Notes: generated by a model from the sequence alone, not told the origin. Shown: positions 41,453-49,637, counted from the first letter of the stretch. The stretch: DNA of 51,575 nucleotides from Methanoculleus sp. (GCF_030019085.1 NZ_JASEFJ010000013.1:1-51575); one strand, 5' to 3'. A program made the numbers and translations.

Positions 41453-42820
41453 TCAAAACTTTCTGATAACCTCAATCTTCATAGGCATCTTCCCGATCGC
41501 GTGCGTGGCACATGAGATACAGGGGTCGTACGCCCTTATGACCATCTCGATCTGGTTGGCCGCACCATCGCTCAGCGCCCCGTTCTCCACAACCCGGCGG
41601 GCGACATCTTCCACCCCGCGGTCTATGGCGTAGTTGTTCTGGCAGGTCGCCACGATCAGGTTGCACCGTTCAATGATTCCGGCATCGTTGACGGTGTAGT
41701 CGTGGATGAGCGTTCCCCGCGGGGCCTCAATTATACCGACACCGCGCCGGTTCACAACCTCTCCTGCGGGTGTCCGGATATCTGACCCGGTTATGTCCTT
41801 ATCGGAGAGGAGTTTTACCGCCCGTTCGCACGAGGCGATGAACTCGACGTAGCGTGCCAGGTTGTAGGCGAGCGCTGCCTGTGAGACTGATCCGAACCGC
41901 TCGCGATACTCCGCAAGCGCGGCGTCCGCGTGCTCCGTGCCCATCCTCTCCACGATGTTCAGCCTGGCAAGCGGCCCGACACGGTAGTTCTCACCGCCCT
42001 TGAGCCGGACGAACTTCAGGTATGACCAGTCCTCTGAGTACTCCTCGATAAACTTTGTGTAATCCGCTCCGGTGAACGATCCGATCCTTCCTCCCTCGGG
42101 GTTTAGCACCGCAACAGGCCCTTCGGATGTTGAGTAGACACCGTGATTGGTCATCCCCATGAACCCCGTCCTGACGGCGCCGAACTCAGTGTCGACACCG
42201 TCGAGGAGCGTCCGCGCGATCTCCCAGCCTTCAAGAGCGATCCCGAGCGCTTCACCAGCCATGGTGGCCAGTTCGGCCCTCTTTGCCTCGGTTAAGGGTG
42301 CCGACATCCCGCCGGGGAGGGCGTTTGAGGGGTGGATGGGTTTGCCGCCGATCGCCTCCGTCAACCGCTGGCCGAACTTCCTGACCGCGATCGCCTTCTT
42401 TGCAAGGTCAGGAGAGTGATGGGCGAGGCCGATGACGTTACGGGTCTCCGGCGGGCACTCGTGACCCAGGATGAAGTCGGGGGCCGCGAGCATGAAGAAG
42501 TGCAGGGAGTGGGAGTGGATGTACTGTCCGAGGTTGAGGAGTTCGCGGAGTTTCTTTCCTGTGGCGGGGGGTTCGACACCGAAGATCTGGTCGGTGGCTT
42601 TTGCCGCCGCGAGATGGTGCGAGGTCGGGCAGATCCCGCATATACGTGGCGTTATCCGTGGTGCTTCCTCGATTGCAGCCCCGCTGAGGAACTTCTCAAA
42701 CCCTCTCAGTTCGACTACCTGGAAATGGGCTGAGTCGACTTCACCGCGGTCGTTGAGGTAGACCCTGACGTCTGCATGACCCTCGATCCGGGTCACCGGG
42801 TTGATCGTGATCTCTTTCAT
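41453..42820 (-). CDS. NiFe hydrogenase large subunit, group 3 (Mvh-like)
   Basis: A 455-residue NiFe hydrogenase catalytic subunit. The N-terminal ligand motif RICGICPTSHH and the C-terminal DPCISCATH are both complete, so the Ni-Fe site can form. A C-terminal extension of 15 residues (AIGKMPMKIEVIRKF) after the last His requires cleavage by a maturation protease. Size and sequence are nearer to F420-non-reducing MvhA/VhuA than to FrhA, but no mvhD, mvhB or frhB is in this operon, so its electron acceptor is not evident. It overlaps the small-subunit gene by 4 nt (ATGA). HypD encoded at 9422 belongs to its maturation set. Confidence 0.93.
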   Translation of the reverse strand: MKEITINPVTRIEGHADVRVYLNDRGEVDSAHFQVVELRGFEKFLSGAAIEEAPRITPRICGICPTSHHLAAAKATDQIFGVEPPATGKKLRELLNLGQYIHSHSLHFFMLAAPDFILGHECPPETRNVIGLAHHSPDLAKKAIAVRKFGQRLTEAIGGKPIHPSNALPGGMSAPLTEAKRAELATMAGEALGIALEGWEIARTLLDGVDTEFGAVRTGFMGMTNHGVYSTSEGPVAVLNPEGGRIGSFTGADYTKFIEEYSEDWSYLKFVRLKGGENYRVGPLARLNIVERMGTEHADAALAEYRERFGSVSQAALAYNLARYVEFIASCERAVKLLSDKDITGSDIRTPAGEVVNRRGVGIIEAPRGTLIHDYTVNDAGIIERCNLIVATCQNNYAIDRGVEDVARRVVENGALSDGAANQIEMVIRAYDPCISCATHAIGKMPMKIEVIRKF

Positions 42821-43740
42821 CTGCTCCTCTCCTTTACCAGGTCCCGGATCTTTGAGACCTCTTTGTCCTCCATGATCAGGCTACCGATGGTGAATGGGTA
42901 CATTGTGTGCGCGATGTCGTAGAGTTCTTTCTCCACCTCTTTCTCGGGCTTACCGGTGAGATCGGCGATCCTCCGCACCATCATGCTGTAGATGTCGCGG
43001 CAGGGTTCGCGCAGGATGTCCAGAGACGGGCCGTTGCAACCGTGACAGGGGACGTTGTTCTTCGGGCAGGCGGCGGCGCATCTTCCGAAGGTGACGCTCC
43101 CGAGACAGAGGTAACCCTGCCCGAGCAGGCAGTGTTCGCGGTCGGGGACGCCCTCGTAACGGCGTTTGAGTCTCCAGTTATCGACCGGCCCCATCTTCCT
43201 GTCGCAATCGGCACAGACGGATTTGCGCGAGAGTTCGAGTTTGTCTCCGGAGACCAGCGCGGGGATGATCTGTTTGAGGTAGATCTCTTTTGGCGGGCAG
43301 CCCGTGATGTAGTAGTCGATCTTTGTGAGGTCGCCAACCGCAAAAGCCCGGTAGAGGAACGGAGGCACGTCCGTCGGGATGACGCCGTCGGGTTTCACGG
43401 TCTCTGCCTCCCGGTAGACGTATGAGAAGATCTCATCGTTTGGGTGCAGCATCGAGAGACCCGATATGCCGCCGTAACAGGCACAGGTTCCGAGCGCGAC
43501 GAGGGTCTTTGCACGTCTCCGGATCTTCTCCAGGCGTTCCTGGTTCTCGGCGTTGCGGACGGCTCCTGTCACAAACGCGATATCGATGCCCTCAGGAGGT
43601 TCCTTGACGTCCATGATCACCGGGGAGTAGACGATCTCGGCCTTATCAACAACGTCGAGCAATACCTCGTGGAGGTCCAACACCGCGATCGTGCAGCCCG
43701 AACATCCTGCCAGTTCTTCGATAGCAATCTTCACGCTCAT
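42817..43740 (-). CDS. NiFe hydrogenase small subunit, group 3 (Mvh-like)
   Basis: A 307-residue iron-sulfur small subunit. The proximal cluster ligands are visible in LAGCSGCTIAVLDLH, ALGTCACYGG and YYITGCPP. Distal cysteine sets follow in KSVCADCDRK, HCLLGQGYLCLGSVTFGRC, AACPKNN and VPCHGCNGP. The size matches MvhG/VhuG, which have three clusters. FrhG differs by carrying a C-terminal ferredoxin domain, absent here. It begins 4 nt after the V4R-like gene, so the order is ferredoxin, V4R-like, small, large, Roadblock, Roadblock. Confidence 0.93.
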   Translation of the reverse strand: MSVKIAIEELAGCSGCTIAVLDLHEVLLDVVDKAEIVYSPVIMDVKEPPEGIDIAFVTGAVRNAENQERLEKIRRRAKTLVALGTCACYGGISGLSMLHPNDEIFSYVYREAETVKPDGVIPTDVPPFLYRAFAVGDLTKIDYYITGCPPKEIYLKQIIPALVSGDKLELSRKSVCADCDRKMGPVDNWRLKRRYEGVPDREHCLLGQGYLCLGSVTFGRCAAACPKNNVPCHGCNGPSLDILREPCRDIYSMMVRRIADLTGKPEKEVEKELYDIAHTMYPFTIGSLIMEDKEVSKIRDLVKERSR

Positions 43741-43744
43741 CGCC

Positions 43745-44308
43745 TCACTTCAGGACCAGTTTCTTAAGGCAGGCGTTCGGGCCGGTGTGGACGATCTCCA
43801 GTTTGGCCTTTCTGCCGGTGATCTCCTCGATCGCGCCGACGACGTAGCCAAATAGGGTCTGGCAGAGCGGGCCGCCCTGGTCAAGACCGTTGCGCCGGAG
43901 CGTCTGACGGACGATGCAGTCGTGGAAGACGAGGTAGATGAAAGTCTCGCCGTTCTCTTCGATGATGTAGGAGTCTTTGTCTTCGGGTTTCCAGACCTCG
44001 AAGGAGTACTGTCCCCGGAGCAGGTCGGAGAGCTCGTGGAGCGCTCCTTCGACGTCGTCTCGTTTCTGGAAGTACTGGGCGACCTCATGACCGAACTTCT
44101 TTCCGGCACGGTAGGTGACGGCGTTTGCCCCCCTGCCAGCGATCTCTTCGAGTGACCTGATCACGAGCCCGTTGAGTTTCATCAGACCGTGTAGAGTCTG
44201 TTCAAGGTCTTTTGGTTTAGGTGAGCATTCCAGAGGGACGTCCTCGGAACGGTAGACCAGATCCGTCTGGAAGGCTTCGTGCATCTCGTCGACATAGCCT
44301 GCAGTCAT
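43745..44308 (-). CDS. V4R/MetOD1-like putative sensor protein
   Basis: A 187-residue soluble protein. A helical N-terminus (about 1-60) leads to an alpha/beta C-terminal domain with conserved Cys and Gly positions: FHDCIVRQTLRRNG, QGGPLCQTLFGYVVGAIEE and HTGPNACLKKLVLK. This is the pattern of V4R-type small-molecule-binding domains and of the related methanogen output domain 1 (MetOD1). Such domains bind hydrophobic ligands or metals and often act in sensing. The start overlaps the ferredoxin stop by 1 nt (TGATG). The functional link to the hydrogenase is inferred only from operon structure. Confidence 0.75.
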   Translation of the reverse strand: MTAGYVDEMHEAFQTDLVYRSEDVPLECSPKPKDLEQTLHGLMKLNGLVIRSLEEIAGRGANAVTYRAGKKFGHEVAQYFQKRDDVEGALHELSDLLRGQYSFEVWKPEDKDSYIIEENGETFIYLVFHDCIVRQTLRRNGLDQGGPLCQTLFGYVVGAIEEITGRKAKLEIVHTGPNACLKKLVLK

Positions 44309-44550
44309 CAGATCACCTTTTTGAGCATCTCACATACGTGGATGTCGATGTAGTGTCGCTTTGCAGCGTAGATTCCGCGATGTTCAAGCGCCTGAGCGGG
44401 GCAGATCTCGTGGCAGGAGAGGCACCCCATACAGTTGTTCGGCCTGACTGCGACGCTGACGTTGTTCTGGAGTTCGTACACGTGCATGGGGCAGTCTTTT
44501 ACGCAGAGTCCGCACCCGACGCACGCGTCCTTGTCCACATGTATCTCCAT
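44308..44550 (-). CDS. 2[4Fe-4S] ferredoxin
   Basis: An 80-residue ferredoxin with two classical cluster motifs, CVGCGLCVKDCP and CMGCLSCHEICP, and a short C-terminal extension with a lone cysteine (IDIHVCEMLKKVI). As first gene of the six-gene hydrogenase operon it is the obvious candidate electron carrier for the NiFe subunits, replacing the MvhD or FrhB found in known complexes. It may also be a permanent subunit of the complex. Confidence 0.93.
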   Translation of the reverse strand: MEIHVDKDACVGCGLCVKDCPMHVYELQNNVSVAVRPNNCMGCLSCHEICPAQALEHRGIYAAKRHYIDIHVCEMLKKVI

Positions 44551-44583
44551 TGCAAGCCTCAGAAGGTGTTTAACATCTCCAGG

Positions 44584-44598
44584 TATTAAAAAATATAC
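44584..44598 (-). promoter_or_regulatory. TATA box of the hydrogenase operon
   Basis: Minus-strand GTATATTTTTTAATA lies 34-48 nt upstream of the ferredoxin ATG at 44550, so transcription should start about 10-20 nt before it. No other promoter is visible within the operon. Confidence 0.55.
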
Positions 44599-44793
44599 AC
44601 TTCGCTCGCCGGGGAAATTTTCGATCCGGATGGATATTGTAAGGTTTCAGGGCCAGGAGACGGGCATCCGGGGATTTTTGCCGTGCGGTCTATTACCACG
44701 GGTGGTGACGCGGTCGGGCGGACCGATAAATCGAGAGCGAGGGTCTTTAGAGACCCGCTCTCTCAAAATTGGGAGATATTGTTCTCTGGTTCT

Positions 44794-45054
44794 TCAGTAG
44801 CGCCGGAAGTCGCTTCGCGGCCTCTGGGGCCGTGCTTCATCGATCTTCAGGGTGCGGCCTTCGAATACTGTATTGTTCAGGGCTTCTTTTGCTTCTTCAG
44901 CCTCTTTGGAGGTTGACATCTCGACGAATCCGAAGCCTTTACGCTCGATGACTCTGACGTCGTTCACCGTTCCGTACTGACTGAATAGCTCTTTTAACTG
45001 CTCTTTGTTTACCGAATAGGTGAGGTTGCCGACGTACAGCTTGTTGCTTTCCAT
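44794..45054 (-). CDS. RRM-type RNA-binding protein
   Basis: An 86-residue single RNA recognition motif. RNP2 is KLYVGNLTYS and RNP1 is RKGFGFVEM, with aromatic residues in place for stacking on RNA. After the RRM a short basic tail (RPQRPRSDFRRY) may add RNA affinity. RRM proteins are rare in archaea but occur in some methanogens, and their targets are unknown. Single gene. The gap to the divergent aIF1A gene (about 210 nt) must hold both promoters; ACTTTTATGG near 45171 could be the rightward one. Confidence 0.93.
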   Translation of the reverse strand: MESNKLYVGNLTYSVNKEQLKELFSQYGTVNDVRVIERKGFGFVEMSTSKEAEEAKEALNNTVFEGRTLKIDEARPQRPRSDFRRY

Positions 45055-45267
45055 TCAAAGATCCTCGACAGTTATGTACCCTCTAACCTTAACTAACCTT
45101 CGGAGAAAGATATGGGGGGCGGTCTGCGGCATTCACTTCGAGTTCAGTTACAGGGCTGGTTCAGGGGGATACTTTTATGGTTGGCGGGGCCATTATGTAA
45201 AAGTCGGAAGGAAGATCCGATAAAATCTGGTGGGGCTATGGGCCCTGCCTGTTATGGAGTTGATTGA

Positions 45268-45585
45268 CTGACAGGTAATACACGAGGAAGCGAGAAGAAC
45301 GAGAGTGAAGAGATCATACGCGTGAGGTTGCCAAAGAAGAAGAACCAGGAGATCTTTGGCCGGGCGGAGTTGATGCTCGGGGCAAACCATATCCGCGTCC
45401 GATGTGAGGACGGGGTCACGCGCACCGGGAGGATCAAGGGTAAGATCAAGAAGAGGCTCTGGATCCGCGAGGGGGATCTCCTGATCGTTGTTCCTTGGAG
45501 TTTCCAGGACGAGAAGTGCGATATCGTCTACCGCTACATCAGGCCCCAGGTAGACTGGCTCCAGAAGCACAATTATATCAGGTGA
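45268..45585 (+). CDS. eif1A: Translation initiation factor aIF1A, probable CTG start
   Basis: A 105-residue aIF1A if read from CTG 45268. The OB-fold core NQEIFGRAELMLGANHIRVR, IKKRLWIREGDLLIVVPWSF and CDIVYRYIRPQVDWLQ is unmistakable. The usual family N-terminus (basic, with EEIIRVRLPKKKN) reads open upstream of GTG 45322 and only begins just after a TGA at 45265. The only near-cognate start there is CTG 45268, 8 nt after GGAG in GGAGTTGA. Starting at GTG 45322 would drop about 18 conserved residues. It helps bind initiator tRNA in the P site. Confidence 0.92.
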   Translation: MTGNTRGSEKNESEEIIRVRLPKKKNQEIFGRAELMLGANHIRVRCEDGVTRTGRIKGKIKKRLWIREGDLLIVVPWSFQDEKCDIVYRYIRPQVDWLQKHNYIR

Positions 45586-45614
45586 ATTCTTCGGGGCGTC
45601 TCCGCGGGACCTGG

Positions 45615-45827
45615 GAACGGGCGGTCTCGCCACTCCCTCGAACGGGGGAGATGACTGAAAACCCCAGGTTCTTCCGTACCGACGAGAAAGATCTCGCCAG
45701 GGCGCAGAGGAAACTCTCGAAGGCAGAGAGGGGCACTCCTGAACGGAGGAAAGCCCGGAAGATCGTCGCACGCATCCACGAACGGATCGCCAACAGGCGG
45801 CCCAATTTTGCTCACCAGACATCCTGT
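45615..45827 (+). pseudogene. TnpB fragment (IS200/IS605 family)
   Basis: Encodes about 60 residues homologous to the tnpB remnant at 19928-20846: MTENPRFFRTDEKDLARAQR, LSKAERGTPERRKARKIVAR and IHERIANRRPNFAHQTS. It has one extra G near 45645 and is cut on both sides. It ends at NFAHQTS, exactly where the other remnant also loses its next part. No zinc finger or RuvC-II part remains. Confidence 0.8.
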
Positions 45828-45937
45828 ATCCGCCATCGGCCCGGGGGTCCGTTCACACATCCAGGTGACGGCGGCTACCGATTCCCACCGGAGAGGAAAT
45901 GTCGGGGGGGCGGGGAGCCCCCGGCCGGTTCTGTCGG

Positions 45938-46711
45938 CTATCCCCTGACCCCGGCCGTGGCTGTATCTATCAGTCCCTCCACAGTCGTGATCGTCCCCCG
46001 AATCGTCTCCCAGATCCCGCCGAAGAACGAGATGACCGGTTCGAAGAGGCCCTGGGGTGTGACCCCCCTCTTCTCCTCGATGATCAGGCGACCGCCATCC
46101 CGGACCTCTTTCGTCTCCTGGTTATTGAGCCGGACTGTCACCCTGGACCCCTCCTCAGTGGAGACGGTGTCACCGACCATCAGCTGTTCACCGACAGTCG
46201 CCGGTATGAGCCGGGCATCCCTCTGGATGTAGCCTCCTCCCTGAACATACGTGATCCTGCCGACGTCAAAGGGGTTTTCCTCTTCCCTGTCGATATAGAT
46301 GGTCTCGGTCCTGGGGCCGGGCGGGCTGGCGGTCGCTGTCGCCCCGGAGATGGCGCCGGCCCGTTCAAGCAGGACGGCGGTCCCCCCACTTCCTCCGCCG
46401 AGCGAGGTCACATCACTCCGGTCGACCAGCTGTATCTCGGCAAATGAACCCCGCTGGATGGTGATGACATCCTTATGGTAGAGCCTGTCGCCGACCGCCG
46501 CCGGTTGGACACTCGTTCCGCGTGTAATGGAGACTGCATATGCACCAATATCCTCCGCGGGGGTGAGGGAGACGACCCGGCCGATCACCTCCTCGTCCGT
46601 GTAGACCTGCAGCGTGGTATGGGATGCAGCCTGGCCGGCAGCCGGAGCGGTGCAGACCAGCACCAATCCGAACACCACCGCCAGGAAGATGCATGGCGAA
46701 TGGGTGTGCAT
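45938..46711 (-). CDS. Secreted protein with FecR-like domain
   Basis: A 257-residue protein starting at ATG 46711 with a Sec signal peptide (FLAVVFGLVLVCTAPAAGQ). Two FecR-like segments follow: VGDRLYHKDVITIQRGSFAE near residue 75, and GEQLMVGDTVSTEEGSRVTV with NNQETKEVRDGGRLIIEEKR near residue 180. FecR-like domains often bind surface ligands. The C-terminal 45 residues include a hydrophobic FEPVISFFGGIWETIRG. The upstream frame extension to 46837 reads into the divergent sensor remnant and is rejected. Function unknown. Confidence 0.78.
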   Translation of the reverse strand: MHTHSPCIFLAVVFGLVLVCTAPAAGQAASHTTLQVYTDEEVIGRVVSLTPAEDIGAYAVSITRGTSVQPAAVGDRLYHKDVITIQRGSFAEIQLVDRSDVTSLGGGSGGTAVLLERAGAISGATATASPPGPRTETIYIDREEENPFDVGRITYVQGGGYIQRDARLIPATVGEQLMVGDTVSTEEGSRVTVRLNNQETKEVRDGGRLIIEEKRGVTPQGLFEPVISFFGGIWETIRGTITTVEGLIDTATAGVRG

Positions 46712-46823
46712 AACACTACATGGAGCACCAGGAATTTTAACCTTATTATCCGGGCTGGCCGAACCGGCCAGGCCCCGGTGGCGGCCCCCTTGCCCGGACC
46801 TTTGGATGCAGAGAGCGTCCATC

Positions 46824-47457
46824 ATGGCGCCGCTCATTCCCTACATGCCCCCGCAGGTCGTCAAGCAGTTCCTTGAGGAGATGGGCTGCCATCTTCAGGA
46901 GGACACGGAAGAACCGACGGAGCCGGCCCCAGACCCCTACCAGGACCCGAAAGTCCGGGAAGCCCTCGAGATGGTCCGTCTGCGGCAGAACGATCCGGGC
47001 GCACAGTCCATCCTCGACCCGATGTTCCGCGATCGCCGCAGTTGCACTCCTGCTGGGATCGGGAGAACCGGGCACTGTAATGTATCTGTCTACGACACCG
47101 GGGTGACCATCGTCGCCGAGGCCGACAATCCCCGGCTCATCGGGGTGACCATGCGGGGGAAGACCGACATCACCGGTGTGCCCTTCCGGGACCGGATCGT
47201 ACACCAGGCCCTGGAGAAAAGGTCAGGGTGGGTGGACTTACGTCTGGATGACACCGGAGTACAACGGGATCTGCCACAAGTCCGCCTATTTCCGGTTGGC
47301 TGAGGGAACCGACGGCGGGCGGCAGATCGTGGTCGGCGGGGGGTTACGGATCGAAGCCTCCGGACCAGTGATCCAGGACCATACCTCTCGTGGGGGGACC
47401 GGAGATCGCACCCGGGACGGCCACCCGCCGGTGCCTGTCTCAATGTGTGGTTTTTAA
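46824..47457 (+). pseudogene. Cache-type sensor-domain protein, frameshifted
   Basis: Two frames join to one protein of about 210 residues with Cache-like features: GVTIVAEADNPRLIGVTMRG, GVPFRDRIVHQALEKRSGWVD, and (after the shift) YVWMTPEYNGICHKSAYFRL. The shift is one extra T at 47238-47239 in GGACTTACG; removing it gives SGWVDYVWMTPEYNG, the expected Cache motif. No membrane segment is seen upstream, so the N-terminus may also be lost. The divergent FecR-like gene starts about 110 nt away. Confidence 0.72.
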
Positions 47458-47498
47458 TAGTAAATGGATACAGACAGACTGTCTGAAGGGGGTTGAAC

Positions 47499-47675
47499 AT
47501 GAACGACGTCATCGTGGGGCTTGTCGCAGTGATCCTTTACTTTGTCATCGGGTTCATTGCGGGATATTACATCATGTCTGTCTATTTCAACAGGCGGTTT
47601 TTCAGGGCGGCGGAGAGATGTCAGGAGGAGAACTCGTTCGAACCGCTGGTGGACGAGATGCGCGAGGTTTCGTGA
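47499..47675 (+). CDS. Small single-pass membrane protein 1
   Basis: A 58-residue protein (ATG 47499, with GAAGGGGG upstream). The first 28 residues form one membrane helix (VIVGLVAVILYFVIGFIAGYYIM). The rest is a short cytoplasmic tail, FFRAAERCQEENSFEPLVDE. Its partner 10 nt downstream has the same layout and size, so they are likely co-translated. I do not recognise a family. Confidence 0.65.
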   Translation: MNDVIVGLVAVILYFVIGFIAGYYIMSVYFNRRFFRAAERCQEENSFEPLVDEMREVS

Positions 47676-47685
47676 GGGGGAGATC

Positions 47686-47883
47686 ATGGACGCTGCAGGA
47701 TTCATTGCAATCGGGATTGTATCGCTCTGCTTCGGGTTTCTGTCGGGGATCCAGATGGCACATATCCGTCACAACAAGCGGCTGGCCGGGCTCATCAAGC
47801 GGTGCATCCACTCGGGGACGATCGCACCGGTCCTCTATGAGCTGGAGAACAATGCCCGGAAAAAACCACATGATGCCCGTTAG
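47686..47883 (+). CDS. Small single-pass membrane protein 2
   Basis: A 65-residue protein starting at ATG 47686 after GAGGGGGAG. A membrane helix (GFIAIGIVSLCFGFLSGIQM) is followed by a basic tail (HIRHNKRLAGLIKRCIHSGT, then LYELENNARKK). Similar in layout to the gene before it, which supports a two-subunit membrane unit. Function unknown. Confidence 0.65.
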   Translation: MDAAGFIAIGIVSLCFGFLSGIQMAHIRHNKRLAGLIKRCIHSGTIAPVLYELENNARKKPHDAR

Positions 47884-48177
47884 AGCTACAGGCATACCGG
47901 ATGAAAATCGGGGTCATTTTCATACGAAAGAGTGAGTGACCCGATCCGATCAGGCGGTGCGCCCGGGGCGGGGGTGTCTCTCAGACGGAGTCACCGCACC
48001 CAATCGACACCTTCTTGCCCCATCTCGGATCACATACGGATAATACCCTGCCCGGCCCGCACGACCGGACGTGTCGATTGTCCGGGTCCATACTTCATCC
48101 ATGTGTGACAGGTGCACCAGTACCCATCGCGGTATGGAGATCCGCATTATGTGATGATCGCGCTCCTCCTCGAGGCG

Positions 48178-48510
48178 GGCTCACCACCTTCTCCTACCTT
48201 GAATCACGGGAGAACCTGCTCCAAAATGAGAAGGCGGTGTAGAATCTGACCGAGGAGAACATCATCCAGCCCCTCTCCCTGTCGGACAGGGGGCTCTGGC
48301 TCTTCGACGAGACCCTCAACTACCGGATGATGGGATGGTTTCGACCTGCTCCTGGCAGAATATGCCCGTTCCCGCGGAGATCCGTACCGGATGGACCCCT
48401 ACATCATTGATGAGAACGGTGTGATCATCCGGAGCACGGAGGAATCAGAGATAGGGCTCGATTTCAGGGAATACCCGCGTTTTTATTATGTTGATGCACG
48501 AGGTGTACAG
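48178..48510 (+). pseudogene. Sensor (Cache-like) gene remnant
   Basis: The reading runs RENLLQNEKAV, a TAG at 48240, then NLTEENIIQPLSLSDRGLWL and FDETLNYRMM. A frame shift near 48330 leads to FDLLLAEYARSRGDPYRMD, PYIIDENGVIIRSTEESEIG and LDFREYPRF. This is the pattern of the extracellular sensing domain of methanogen histidine kinases. An in-frame stop, a shift and an apparent internal deletion show it is dead, and no kinase part follows. Confidence 0.65.
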
Positions 48511-48682
48511 GTGAGCGGGAGAGAGCCCGGGAAAAACCATAATCCGCTTTGAGCGTGTTGAGGAGTTCCTGCTCAGTGGTCTTCTTCCAGGCATCGATCA
48601 GGGATTTGGTATCTTCTCCAGCAGCGGGCATGTATAAGTCCTCGATTCCATATGCGCTCACAAGGATTAAATGGGTCGACAT
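48464..48682 (-). CDS. Truncated hypothetical protein with its own promoter
   Basis: A minus-strand frame of 72 residues: MSTHLILVSAYGIEDLYMPA then GEDTKSLIDAWKKTTEQELL, which looks like real protein. The last 20 or so residues are antisense to the sensor remnant and look random. TATATATAG on the minus strand at about 48702-48710 lies 20-28 nt upstream, implying a leaderless transcript. I read it as the N-terminal stump of a gene cut at about 48535. Confidence 0.5.
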   Translation of the reverse strand: MSTHLILVSAYGIEDLYMPAAGEDTKSLIDAWKKTTEQELLNTLKADYGFSRALSRSPVHLVHQHNKNAGIP

Positions 48683-48719
48683 TTGTCGGAGATGTAATTT
48701 CACTATATATGAGTGCCGA

Positions 48720-49184
48720 TCCGAATTAATTCGGCCAGATATGCTCTGTTGGATGGTCCAGCGGTAATAGATTCCTGGAGAATATGCAGTTAAGCAGTGT
48801 GTTATCGACACAGAACCATGAACACCATCAGCGGTGTCCCCCATTCACCAGAAGATGTCTGTTGACCAGATCGCGGATGGGGGGTGATGTCATTGGAGTG
48901 CTCTCATTCGTCAATCCTGGTTCACCCACCCTATACTGGGAGCGGTCAGGAGGGCCAATCGGTCTGCCTCACGAGTGGACACCTCCAGGGTAAAGACCGC
49001 CTGGTGGTTGGGCAAATCGTGAAAATACCACATAAGTGGGGAATCTACTCCGTACCGGTGACACCCTCTTATGTATTCTCCACAGCAGATTACGTCCCAC
49101 AGAGAGAGATCCGCATAACCGCACGGAGATAGTATTACCCACTTTTTCCAAAAGGTGTTTATAGATACATTTGAATTTCTTTGT
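48720..49184. other. Gene-free region
   Basis: About 460 nt of AT-richer, degenerate DNA without a supportable gene, between the truncated stump and the EVE-domain gene. It must hold the EVE promoter; TTTATAGATACA near 49158-49169 is a candidate. Confidence 0.4.
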
Positions 49185-49634
49185 ATGACCTACTGGATCG
49201 CCTCCTCCAATCGGGACAACGCGGAAGTCGTCAGGGAAAAGCATATCTGGGGAGTTCCCAGGAGGAACTGGTCTCTCATGCACCGGGTAAAATCCGGCGA
49301 TAAGATGCTTGTGTATGTACGAGGGGAGCAGGAAGGGGAGACCGCTCTTCCCTCAGCGATAACAGGAGCATACGAGGTCGTTTCCGACCCTTACGAAGAT
49401 GAAACGCCCATCTTTCTCACGCCGCGGCATATGGGTAACGAGGTCTTCCCTTTCCGCATGAAGGTTCGGCCTGTAGCGATCTTTGACGAACCACTTGAGT
49501 TCAAACCCCTGATCCCTGACCTCAAATTTATCACGAACAAGAAGATGTGGTCAGGCCATCTCAGGGTGGCGATGCGCGAGATCCCGGAAGAGGACTACCG
49601 CCTCATCCTCAGGCGCGCTGGAAAGGAGGCGTGA
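49185..49634 (+). CDS. EVE-domain protein
   Basis: A 149-residue EVE domain of the PUA/YTH-like superfamily. Features: MTYWIASSNRDNAEVV at the start, GVPRRNWSLMHRVKSGDKML with the conserved Trp of the family, YVRGEQEG, and the C-terminal WSGHLRVAMREIPEEDYRLI. EVE domains probably recognise modified bases in DNA or RNA and occur near restriction and defence genes. ATG 49185 starts the family homology. The next gene follows 3 nt later. Confidence 0.85.
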   Translation: MTYWIASSNRDNAEVVREKHIWGVPRRNWSLMHRVKSGDKMLVYVRGEQEGETALPSAITGAYEVVSDPYEDETPIFLTPRHMGNEVFPFRMKVRPVAIFDEPLEFKPLIPDLKFITNKKMWSGHLRVAMREIPEEDYRLILRRAGKEA

Positions 49635-49637
49635 ACA

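Noticed and set aside
41453-43740. Hydrogenase subunits considered as F420-reducing FrhA/FrhG
   Set aside because: The small subunit lacks the C-terminal ferredoxin domain of FrhG, and there is no frhB or frhD in the operon. Sizes fit the Mvh type better.
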